Source: an uncultured Bacillaceae bacterium
Lineage (GTDB): Bacteria; Bacillota; Bacilli; Caldalkalibacillales; Caldalkalibacillaceae
Assembly: GCA_937967685.1 (NCBI GenBank)
Contig: CALBTX010000237.1
Coordinates: forward strand, 1 to 37,564
Length of the DNA: 37,564 nt
Reading direction: 5' to 3'
Shown in pieces: positions 24,521-32,007 of this stretch; within the stretch, counting starts at the first letter, position 1, and each line of letters opens with the position of its first letter. Position numbers and translations under genes: made by a program. The notes under the pieces are model-generated. The model did no database searches, was not told where the DNA came from, and saw only the letters and a list, made by a program, of their open reading frames with translations.

Positions 24521-26686
24521 TCATTGTTGATTCCGGCGATAATACAAGGCAATCGCTTGAGCACGATCGCTGACATTTAATTTTTGATAAATATTGGTAA
24601 TATGGTTCTTGACGGTATGATCACTGATGTACAATCGCTGCGCAATCTGTTTGTTGCTTAAGCCTTCCACAATTAAATTCATGACCTCCTTTTCCCTCAC
24701 CGATAAAGAATGAAATTTTTTGGAAATATCGTCCTGTTCACTGATTGGCTCCCCATTTTTTTGCGGTGTTTGGTGCAGATCGCTCTCCACGATGTCCAGA
24801 TCTTGTTCCCCGTTCAGATCAATGCCGTTTAGAAATGACAGGAATTGTCTTTTGAATGACACGTCTATCCCCTGCACAGATTCGATGACTTCCGGTTTCT
24901 GACCGTGCTCCAAGTAATGAAAAACAAGAGCGATGATTTTCCAGCCAACATGTTTTTCCCGCGGCAGGAGATCGGACTCATCGCCGTCATTGATCTCATC
25001 ACGTTGCTTCCAGCTCGCATAGTCCGTCACGATACTTAACACGTCTTGCTGGGAGATGATATCCGCTAAAAATGACGGGGGGTATACACAAATGGCGCAG
25101 GCGTGAGCAATGGCCTGCACTTGTTGATCACCGAGCCCCAAATATCTCATGAATGAAACGGCAATCGCTTGCGCATTAGCCGTTTTTTCAAAAGCTTCGC
25201 GATCCCACCAGCGCACCGCCATGTGCAGGACATGTATGGCAAGCTTATCTTCGCTGACTCGTTCTTGACGATTCCCTTTCCCTAAAACGAGCGCTCCCAA
25301 AGCAACAAGCACATTGATCCATTCTTTTTCATCCTGGCTAAGATATTCTTTCGTTAAGGCCATGCAGTATATAGCCCGCAAGTGGCCGCCAACCCAGATA
25401 GGGTATTCCAATATGGGCTGATCTTCGAAATGGATGTGACGTTCCGGTTGATCTAAATCACGGGCTTTGAACGGAGCAGATGCTGTTCTCTGGATCGCTT
25501 TGAGCGCATATTGATCACATTCTTGTGTAGAAAGACCCTCGCAGAAGATTTCAAAATCGGAAAGGTCATCTTTTGGGAACCAGATCAAACAGGAGAACTG
25601 ATTTTCGATGTGATAACACGAACGCTCTACCAGCATGGAAAGCAAACGCCCAATATCATCTGTTGTTCCCAGCGTTTGGCAAAATTCGGCCAGTGTGCTG
25701 AAGCGCTGTTTCCAATAAGCTGTTTTCTCTTTGAGTGATCGATGGTCGAGCGCAAACCCGATCAGTTTGGAAAAGACCTCCAATTTTTCCAATTCCGTCG
25801 GTTTAAAGGGTGTCTGCTGCTCTCCTCCGCCAAACAAGACGGCGGAGACATCATTCCCGGTTTTTATCGGAAAGCAGAATAAATGACGGGGATACATTCC
25901 TTTTTGATGAAAAAAGGTCACTCTCGGGTCCCGGGAAATGTCCTGCCAAATCTTCGCTTGGCCGGTGAGTAAAACGTGACCGAGGAAACCGTCTCCCAGC
26001 GTGAATTCACTACCCAACAATCGTTCAGCATCATCACCGCGAATTAGGCTGACAACGTAGTCGTGGGCCTGTTTTTGAGCCAGACCGATAAATTGAATGT
26101 CTTTGTTCAGTTCCAAACAGCGGTCCAATAAATGGGAATCGGGCAGGCCCGAACGACCGATGTCGCTCAAATAGCGGTTAAGCAGATGCAAAGCCTGTCC
26201 ATCATTTTTTTTTGTTTCATCCATTTGCCTCAAGGCAAACAGCACTTCAGCCAATTTTTCCACCTTGTGCCTGATCCGCCGTATGTCTTCCGCGGATTTT
26301 TCTTCAGCCTGCTCGGCGGCTTCCACCCAAACATGGGGCATGCGTTCCCGCAAATAATTGATGACCAGTTCGCGTGATCCCTGCTCGATAAAGAGGCCGG
26401 ACCAGAGAAAATAGTCGCATGTGTTAGCGCCAAGAGGCGTGATCATGCTTTTCAATCCGGGATACACGTCAAATATAATCGGCTTTGAGATTGGAGGAAG
26501 GTCGGCCAGCAAACGGCGTAACTGCTTGGAAAAAGCTTGTTGCCCAAACAACAAGCGGGTTAAAGGATTGATGGCAGAAGCATGGGTTATCTGTTCTCCA
26601 TGTACATCGACTACAACCATCGTCATGCCGCACATCGAAGCATAAGTGTCTTGAATTTCTTGAAAAAGATCGGCCCGTATACTCAT
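24521..26686 (-). CDS. Multidomain LuxR-type regulator: PocR-like, GAF-like and degenerate HD regions
   Basis: 721 aa soluble regulator. Residues 1-115 resemble the PocR ligand-sensing domain (LFQEIQDTYASMCGMTMVVV, TCDYFLWSGLFI). 120-160 is a coiled coil. About 185-318 is GAF-like (TLGDGFLGHVLLTGQ, FPIKTGNDVSAVLFGG), and about 345-470 is a second, weaker GAF-like region. About 480-620 follows the HD/HD-GYP pattern (FMRYLGLGDQQVQAIAHACA) but lacks the HD metal ligands. 661-716 is a LuxR/FixJ-type HTH (LSVREKEVMNLIVEGLSNKQ, SDHTVKNHITNIYQKLNV). No receiver domain and no membrane segment. AAGGAGG sits 4 bases before the ATG. It may regulate the adjacent flagellar operon or pseudokinase gene, but that is inference. 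Domain calls other than the HTH rest on pattern memory. Confidence 0.8.
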   Translation of the reverse strand: MSIRADLFQEIQDTYASMCGMTMVVVDVHGEQITHASAINPLTRLLFGQQAFSKQLRRLLADLPPISKPIIFDVYPGLKSMITPLGANTCDYFLWSGLFIEQGSRELVINYLRERMPHVWVEAAEQAEEKSAEDIRRIRHKVEKLAEVLFALRQMDETKKNDGQALHLLNRYLSDIGRSGLPDSHLLDRCLELNKDIQFIGLAQKQAHDYVVSLIRGDDAERLLGSEFTLGDGFLGHVLLTGQAKIWQDISRDPRVTFFHQKGMYPRHLFCFPIKTGNDVSAVLFGGGEQQTPFKPTELEKLEVFSKLIGFALDHRSLKEKTAYWKQRFSTLAEFCQTLGTTDDIGRLLSMLVERSCYHIENQFSCLIWFPKDDLSDFEIFCEGLSTQECDQYALKAIQRTASAPFKARDLDQPERHIHFEDQPILEYPIWVGGHLRAIYCMALTKEYLSQDEKEWINVLVALGALVLGKGNRQERVSEDKLAIHVLHMAVRWWDREAFEKTANAQAIAVSFMRYLGLGDQQVQAIAHACAICVYPPSFLADIISQQDVLSIVTDYASWKQRDEINDGDESDLLPREKHVGWKIIALVFHYLEHGQKPEVIESVQGIDVSFKRQFLSFLNGIDLNGEQDLDIVESDLHQTPQKNGEPISEQDDISKKFHSLSVREKEVMNLIVEGLSNKQIAQRLYISDHTVKNHITNIYQKLNVSDRAQAIALYYRRNQQ

Positions 26687-26730
26687 CGCGCCTCCTTCCT
26701 CCGGTTGTCACCAAAATCTGTCTTGTCCCC

Positions 26731-26763
26731 ATTATATACAAAAAAGCCGCAGACATCAGTCAA
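26731..26763 (-). promoter_or_regulatory. Promoter-like elements of the LuxR-type regulator gene, inside the codY terminator
   Basis: Minus strand: TTGACT (26758-26763) in the loop of the codY terminator, and TATAAT (26731-26736) just past its T-run. Their spacing is 21 bases, too long; TGTATA at 26735-26740 would give 17. Initiation near 26725 would leave a leader of roughly 40 bases ahead of the SD. Good hexamers but ambiguous spacing. Confidence 0.4.
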
Positions 26764-26772
26764 CGGCTTTTT
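26740..26772 (-). terminator. Intrinsic terminator after codY
   Basis: Minus strand AAAAAGCCG, 14-base loop, CGGCTTTTT followed by T. The stem is 9 base pairs including A-T pairs at its base. It starts about 26 bases after the codY stop and ends the topA-to-codY gene group. Confidence 0.8.
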
Positions 26773-26798
26773 CTTCCAGAAATTATATATTGTTTGAT

Positions 26799-27575
26799 TT
26801 AAGCTTCTTTCAGTTTTTCCAATTCAAAGAGAAGTTTCTCGTTCAAAACTTTAATATATGTTCCTTTCATTCCGAGTGAGCGTGATTCAATGACCCCGGC
26901 GCTTTCCAGCTTACGCAATGCATTAACGATGACGGAACGGGTAATGCCGACACGGTCAGCAATTTTGCTGGCCACAAGCAAACCTTCCTTACCGTCGAGC
27001 TCCTCAAAAATATGTTCAACGGCTTCCAACTCACTGTAAGACAATGAGCTGACCGCCATTTGAACAACGGCTTTGCTCCGTGCTTCCTGTTCGATTTCGT
27101 CTGCCCTTTCGCGCAAGATTTCCATGCCGACAACCGTCGCCCCGTATTCCGCCAAAATCAGATCATCATCATTAAACTGTTCATTGACCCGACCCAAGAC
27201 GAGTGTTCCGAGACGCTCTCCTCCACCGACAATCGGCACGATTGTCGTCAGGGCATTTTTGAACATCTCTTTCATTTCAACGGGAAAAACGGTAAACGGA
27301 TTGTCGATGTCCAGGTTTGCCGAAGTTTCTTGTAATTTCATCACACCTTCGATATAATCCGCCGGAAACTGCCTTTCTTCCAACATTTGGTTCATTCTTT
27401 CGCTTTCAATTTCTTGAGCGATAGAATATCCTAACAACTTGCCTTTGCGGCTGACGACAAAAATGTTGGCACCGATCACCTCGCTCAGCACGTCAGCCAT
27501 CTCCCTGAAATTAACGGGTCCGGATACTTTTTGCAGCATGTGGTTAATCCTTCTTGTTCTGCTTAACAAATCCAT
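26799..27575 (-). CDS. codY: CodY, GTP- and branched-chain-amino-acid-responsive global repressor
   Basis: Nutrient-sensing DNA-binding protein that represses stationary-phase, competence and, in B. subtilis, motility genes when isoleucine/leucine/valine and GTP are plentiful. 258 aa. N-terminal GAF domain with the effector pocket region around R60-M61 to F70-P71, a long linker helix, and the C-terminal winged HTH (203-224: VASKIADRVGITRSVIVNAL) that is nearly invariant in the family. AAGGAGG lies about 10 bases before the ATG. It follows hslVU, as in B. subtilis (codV-clpQ-clpY-codY). Confidence 0.98.
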   Translation of the reverse strand: MDLLSRTRRINHMLQKVSGPVNFREMADVLSEVIGANIFVVSRKGKLLGYSIAQEIESERMNQMLEERQFPADYIEGVMKLQETSANLDIDNPFTVFPVEMKEMFKNALTTIVPIVGGGERLGTLVLGRVNEQFNDDDLILAEYGATVVGMEILRERADEIEQEARSKAVVQMAVSSLSYSELEAVEHIFEELDGKEGLLVASKIADRVGITRSVIVNALRKLESAGVIESRSLGMKGTYIKVLNEKLLFELEKLKEA

Positions 27576-27599
27576 CTTTTTTGTTCCTCCTTAAAATTT

Positions 27600-27635
27600 T
27601 TGACGATCCTCAAGTGAAAGCGAACTTCTCGTCAA
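27600..27635 (-). promoter_or_regulatory. Stem-loop in the codY leader
   Basis: Minus strand TTGACGA ... TCGTCAA, a perfect 7-base inverted repeat separated by 22 bases with possible inner pairing AAGT/ACTT. It ends just before AAAAATTTTAAGGAGG. A tandem 10-base repeat GTGGTCATAA (27663-27682) sits at the hslU stop. No convincing promoter was found between hslU and codY, so read-through from upstream is likely and the hairpin may be an mRNA processing or translational element. Confidence 0.35.
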
Positions 27636-27676
27636 GGACGTCATTAACATGTGCTTTCAACGGTGGTCATAAGTGG

Positions 27677-29077
27677 TCATAAAATGTACTGAGACAAATC
27701 TTTATTTTGAATCACATCGTCCAGCTTTTCATGGACGTATTCCGGTGTAATGACGATTTTTTCCAGATGAATGTCAGGCGCTTCAAAGGAGAGATCCTCA
27801 AGCAGCTTCTCCAGAATGGTGTGCAACCTGCGGGCCCCGATGTTCTCTGTGTTCCGATTAATCTCAGTAGCAATTTTTGCCAGTTCCTCTATAGCATTAT
27901 CAGAAAATTCTACTTTTATACCTTCTGTTTCCAAAAGAGACACATATTGTTTGGTGAGCGCATTTTTCGGCTCGCTTAAAATGCGCACAAAATCATCTGC
28001 CTCCAAGTCCTGCAGTTCAACCCGGATGGGGAACCGGCCTTGCAATTCCGGAATCAAATCGGAAGGTTTGGAAATGTGAAAAGCTCCCGCGGCGATGAAC
28101 AAAATATAATCTGTTTTCACCGGTCCGTATTTCGTCATCACCGTTGAACCTTCGACAATGGGCAGAATGTCCCGCTGAACGCCTTCCCGGGATACATCTG
28201 CCGATTGAACTTCATGACCGGCAATTTTATCAATTTCATCAATAAAAATAATGCCGCTTTGCTCGGCTCTCTGAATGGACTCTTGTTGAACCTCGTCCAT
28301 GTCAATCAGTTTGTTGGCCTCCATTTGAGTCAAAATTTTACGTGCTTCGGACACAGGCACCCTTCTCTTTCTCGTTTTCTTAGGCATCAGATGGCCGAAC
28401 AGATCCTGCATGTTCACACCCATCTGTTCAACGCCTTGACCCGAGAAAATTTCGAACATATTGGGCAGCTGATCTTCAACTTCGATTTCGACGATTCGGT
28501 CTTCCAGTTCTCCCAGCTCCAACTGGTGAGCGATTCGTTTGCGCCGTTCGGTCAGATTCTCTTCCTCCCGGGCTTGAGAAGGGTTGTCTTCAGAATCGTC
28601 AGCATTGGTGCCAAAAAACATTTCCAACGGGTTTTTTGTGTTTTTGGATCGTTTTTTGGATGGAACAAGCAATTTAACGAGCCGCTTATTGGCCAATTCT
28701 TCGGCGCGTTCTTTGACCTGTTCCGTTTTTTCTTTCTTGACCATGCGCATGGACGTTTCGACCAAATCGCGCACCATTGATTCTACATCCCGGCCGACAT
28801 AACCGACTTCGGTGAACTTTGTCGCCTCCACCTTGACGAAAGGAGCGCCGACTAATTTGGCCAATCGCCTGGCAATCTCGGTTTTACCGACGCCTGTCGG
28901 GCCAATCATGAGAATGTTTTTCGGCATGATTTCATCGCGCAAATCATCGGGCAGCAAACTTCGGCGGTAACGGTTTCTGAGGGCGATGGCCACCGACTTT
29001 TTGGCTTGTTTCTGACCGACGATATATTGATCCAAGGCTTCCACGATCTGTTTGGGGGTTAAACGACTTTGATTCAA
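27677..29077 (-). CDS. hslU: HslU (ClpY/CodX), AAA+ unfoldase of the HslUV protease
   Basis: ATP-driven hexameric unfoldase that feeds substrates into HslV. 466 aa. Walker A GPTGVGKT (about 59-66), a variable I-domain (about 110-240), Walker B IIFIDEID, sensor/arginine finger GRFPIRVEL, and the C-terminal SQYIL tail that docks into and activates HslV. Start: GCGGAGG is only 2 bases from the ATG at 29083 but 8 bases from the TTG at 29077, so I prefer TTG. It follows hslV by about 20 bases. Confidence 0.95.
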   Translation of the reverse strand: MNQSRLTPKQIVEALDQYIVGQKQAKKSVAIALRNRYRRSLLPDDLRDEIMPKNILMIGPTGVGKTEIARRLAKLVGAPFVKVEATKFTEVGYVGRDVESMVRDLVETSMRMVKKEKTEQVKERAEELANKRLVKLLVPSKKRSKNTKNPLEMFFGTNADDSEDNPSQAREEENLTERRKRIAHQLELGELEDRIVEIEVEDQLPNMFEIFSGQGVEQMGVNMQDLFGHLMPKKTRKRRVPVSEARKILTQMEANKLIDMDEVQQESIQRAEQSGIIFIDEIDKIAGHEVQSADVSREGVQRDILPIVEGSTVMTKYGPVKTDYILFIAAGAFHISKPSDLIPELQGRFPIRVELQDLEADDFVRILSEPKNALTKQYVSLLETEGIKVEFSDNAIEELAKIATEINRNTENIGARRLHTILEKLLEDLSFEAPDIHLEKIVITPEYVHEKLDDVIQNKDLSQYIL

Positions 29078-29097
29078 AACCATAACCTCCGCATTTT

Positions 29098-29643
29098 TTA
29101 TTTCACCTCTTCGGTCACGAGTTGCTGATTCGTATAGACGCAGATCTCACCGGCAATTTTCAGAGCGGCTTCGGATATTTCCCGGGCCGACAAATGCTGG
29201 GCATGTTGTTTCAGTGCCCTCCCTGCAGCGAGTGCATATGACCCCCCCGAACCGATGGCCAGCATCCCATCGTCCGGTTCAATGACTTCCCCGTTGCCCG
29301 AAAGCAACAAGAGCGCATCCCTGTTCATGACAATCATCATCGCTTCCAATTTACGCAAAATTTTATCGCTGCGCCACTCTTTCGTTAACTCAACGGCCGC
29401 TCGTTGCAAACTGCCGTGATATTCTTCCAGTTTACCTTCAAATTTCTCAAACAGTGTCAGCGCATCTGCCACAGAACCGGCAAATCCGGCGACCACCTGC
29501 CCTTTGTATAGACGGCGAACTTTTCGTGCCGAATGTTTCATAACCATCGCATTGCCAAATGTCACCTGGCCGTCTCCAGTCATGGCGCCCTCGCCGTTAT
29601 GCCTGATAGCAAAAATGGTTGTTGCATGAAATGGCCCTTCCAA
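29098..29643 (-). CDS. hslV: HslV (ClpQ/CodW), peptidase subunit of the HslUV protease
   Basis: Proteasome-beta-like N-terminal nucleophile hydrolase forming a double ring. 181 aa. FHATTIFAIRH near the start, GDGQVTFGN, VAGFAGSVADAL and IGSGGSYALAAGRAL are family hallmarks. The only in-frame start is TTG at 29643, with GGAG 10 bases upstream. The product begins M-E-G-P-F-H-A-T-T, so it lacks the Ser2 reported as catalytic in B. subtilis CodW; T8 aligns with the catalytic Thr1 of the E. coli enzyme. It lies between xerC and hslU as in B. subtilis. Confidence 0.95.
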   Translation of the reverse strand: MEGPFHATTIFAIRHNGEGAMTGDGQVTFGNAMVMKHSARKVRRLYKGQVVAGFAGSVADALTLFEKFEGKLEEYHGSLQRAAVELTKEWRSDKILRKLEAMMIVMNRDALLLLSGNGEVIEPDDGMLAIGSGGSYALAAGRALKQHAQHLSAREISEAALKIAGEICVYTNQQLVTEEVK

Positions 29644-29679
29644 TCCCGAATCGCTCCTTTCTCAGAACGGAAGTTTTCA

Positions 29680-30588
29680 TTAAGACCTCGGATGTGCTTT
29701 TTGATAGACACTCCTTAGATGTTCATTCGAAACATGGGTGTAAATTTGTGTCGATGCGATTTGAACATGTCCCAATAATTCTTGAACCGTTCTTAAATCG
29801 GCCCCTCCTTCCAGCAAGTGGGTGGCAAACGTATGCCGTAATTTATGAGGGGTGATCTTCTGGGTGAGCGACGTTTGTTCAAGGATGCGATTGAGCACCC
29901 GCCGCACGCTTCGATCTGTCAGGCGCCGCCCACGATGATTGAGCAGCAGTGCATCGGTCATTTCATCGCTTTTCGCTTTTCGGAGTAAAGCAGGCCGACC
30001 CTTAGCCAGATAGCGTTCGACGGCCTCTTGGGCGAACACACCGATCGGGACGTAACGTTCTTTATCACCTTTGCCGCGAACCAAAACGACGCCGATTTCC
30101 AGATCGACATGTTCGACGTTCAACTGGACAAGTTCACCAACCCGCATGCCCGATGCATATAACAACTCCAAAATAGCCAAATTTCTCATGCCCAGCGGAT
30201 CATGAAGATCCGGCACTTGAAACAATTGTTCCAAATCTTGAGGAAAAAAATATTCAGGAAGTCTTTGATCGGTTTTGGGCGTACTGATCAAACGGAGGGG
30301 ATTGGTTTGGACGACATTTTCCCGCTCTAAAAATCGATATAAGCTGCGCAGACTGGATAATTTTCTGGACATCGTCCTGCGTTCATATTTTTTTTGATGC
30401 AACAGAGTCAAATATTTCCTCAAATGAACATAAGAAACAGCAGCAAAATCCGGGATGGCCTGCTGCTTCAAAAACTGAACAAAATGCTCAATATCTTTCT
30501 GATAACCTTGAATGGTATACACCGATGCATTTTTTTCGACCAGAAGATACCGTAAGAAAGGTTCGATGTCAAATGCAGTGGATGGCAA
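29680..30588 (-). CDS. xerC: XerC/CodV-type tyrosine recombinase
   Basis: Site-specific recombinase acting at dif to resolve chromosome dimers with XerD. 302 aa. N-terminal SAM-like core-binding domain (about 1-95); catalytic domain with R149 (ASGMRVGEL), K173 (RGKGDKER), H248 and R251 (HKLRH), H274 (LLGH) and nucleophile Y283 (TQIYTHV). All active-site residues are present. Start TTG at 30588 with AGGGTGAT upstream; no ATG in frame nearby. Named codV in the B. subtilis codVWXY operon. Confidence 0.95.
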   Translation of the reverse strand: MPSTAFDIEPFLRYLLVEKNASVYTIQGYQKDIEHFVQFLKQQAIPDFAAVSYVHLRKYLTLLHQKKYERRTMSRKLSSLRSLYRFLERENVVQTNPLRLISTPKTDQRLPEYFFPQDLEQLFQVPDLHDPLGMRNLAILELLYASGMRVGELVQLNVEHVDLEIGVVLVRGKGDKERYVPIGVFAQEAVERYLAKGRPALLRKAKSDEMTDALLLNHRGRRLTDRSVRRVLNRILEQTSLTQKITPHKLRHTFATHLLEGGADLRTVQELLGHVQIASTQIYTHVSNEHLRSVYQKAHPRS

Positions 30589-30655
30589 AGATCATCACCC
30601 TTTGGCTGGCACATAACTTATGTTAGCATAGCTACTAAATGATAATCAATATTAA

Positions 30656-31966
30656 TTATGAACTTTGTGTGAAAAAATTCTGAATTGTGTTCAATGCCCG
30701 TTCAGCGATTCGTTTGTTTCGTTCTTTTTTATTTCTTATCTTTTTCTCCAAAGGGCTGAACAGGCCGAAATTGGCGTTCATCGGTTGAAAATGGTCGGGG
30801 TCCGCTGTCGTGATGTAATGACTTAAGCTGCCCATCGCCGTCTCCGGTGGAAAGACAAGCGGTTCTTGTCCCAGAGCCAGCCTGGCCGCATTGATTCCGG
30901 CAATCAGGCCGCTGGCGGCTGATTCCACATATCCTTCGACACCGGTCATCTGTCCGGCGAAAAAAAGCGTTTCTCGCTGTTTGTATTGGTAAGTTGGTTT
31001 TAACAGCTTGGGGGAATTGATAAAAGTATTGCGATGCATCACCCCGTAACGGACGATTTCAGCTTCCTCCATGCCCGGAATCATGCGAATAATTTTTTTC
31101 TGATCTCCCCATTTCAAATGAGTTTGAAAACCGACCAGGTTATACAAAGTGCCCGCACTGTTGTCCTGCCTGAGCTGAACGACGGCATAAGGCTGTTTCC
31201 CGGTTTTCGGATCGGTTAAACCGACCGGTTTCATCGGACCGAAAAGAAGTGTTTTTTTCCCCCTTTTAGCCAGCACTTCAAAGGGCATGCATCCTTCAAA
31301 GTACATTTCTTTTTCGAACTCCCTGAGAGGGACCGTCTCGGCGGCTAGCACCGCCTCATAAAAAGCGTCAAATTCCTCTTCGCTCATCGGACAGTTCAAA
31401 TAGGCCGCCTCCCCCTTATCATAGCGGGAGGCCTTAAATATTTTATCCATATTCAGGCTGTCTTTCTCGACGATGGGGGCCGCCGCATCATAAAAGTATA
31501 AATAATCTTCACCTGTTATGGCCCGCAAGTGATTGGAGAGCGCTTCGGACGTTAACGGTCCGGTCGCCATGACGGTCAGTTCATCGGGAATGGAAGTGAT
31601 TTCTTTGCGGTGAACAGTGATATGCGGATGGTTCTCAATTTGAGCCGTCACCCGTGCGGCAAACTCCTCCCGGTCGACCGCCAGCGCCCCTCCGGCGGGC
31701 ACCGCACATGCGTCTGCAGAGTGAATAATGACCGAGTCCATCCGGCGCATCTCTTCTTTTAGAATGCCTACGGCATTCGTCAAATCATTGGCCCTCAAAG
31801 AATTGGTACAAACAAGCTCAGCAAATTTTTCGGAACGGTGGGCCGGAGTCATTTTCACCGGGCGCATCTCGTACAGATGAACATCCACCCCTCTTTGGGC
31901 GATTTGCCAGGCCGCCTCACTCCCGGCCAAACCGGCTCCGATAACATGGACTTGTTGTGCAGACAT
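30656..31966 (-). CDS. trmFO: TrmFO, folate/FAD-dependent tRNA m5U54 methyltransferase
   Basis: Flavoprotein that methylates U54 of tRNA (T-loop) using methylene-THF. 436 aa. N-terminal FAD-binding Rossmann motif VHVIGAGLAGSEAAW, then VCTNSLR and EGCMPFE with the conserved cysteines, and C-terminal QMTGVEGYVESAASGL. The frame opens 10 codons upstream, but AAAGGAG eight bases before the ATG at 31966 sets the start. It lies 41 bases after topA, the standard Bacilli order. Confidence 0.96.
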   Translation of the reverse strand: MSAQQVHVIGAGLAGSEAAWQIAQRGVDVHLYEMRPVKMTPAHRSEKFAELVCTNSLRANDLTNAVGILKEEMRRMDSVIIHSADACAVPAGGALAVDREEFAARVTAQIENHPHITVHRKEITSIPDELTVMATGPLTSEALSNHLRAITGEDYLYFYDAAAPIVEKDSLNMDKIFKASRYDKGEAAYLNCPMSEEEFDAFYEAVLAAETVPLREFEKEMYFEGCMPFEVLAKRGKKTLLFGPMKPVGLTDPKTGKQPYAVVQLRQDNSAGTLYNLVGFQTHLKWGDQKKIIRMIPGMEEAEIVRYGVMHRNTFINSPKLLKPTYQYKQRETLFFAGQMTGVEGYVESAASGLIAGINAARLALGQEPLVFPPETAMGSLSHYITTADPDHFQPMNANFGLFSPLEKKIRNKKERNKRIAERALNTIQNFFTQSS

Positions 31967-32007
31967 GACGGGTTCTCCTTTCGTTTCCTTGTTCACCAGT
32001 TTTACCG

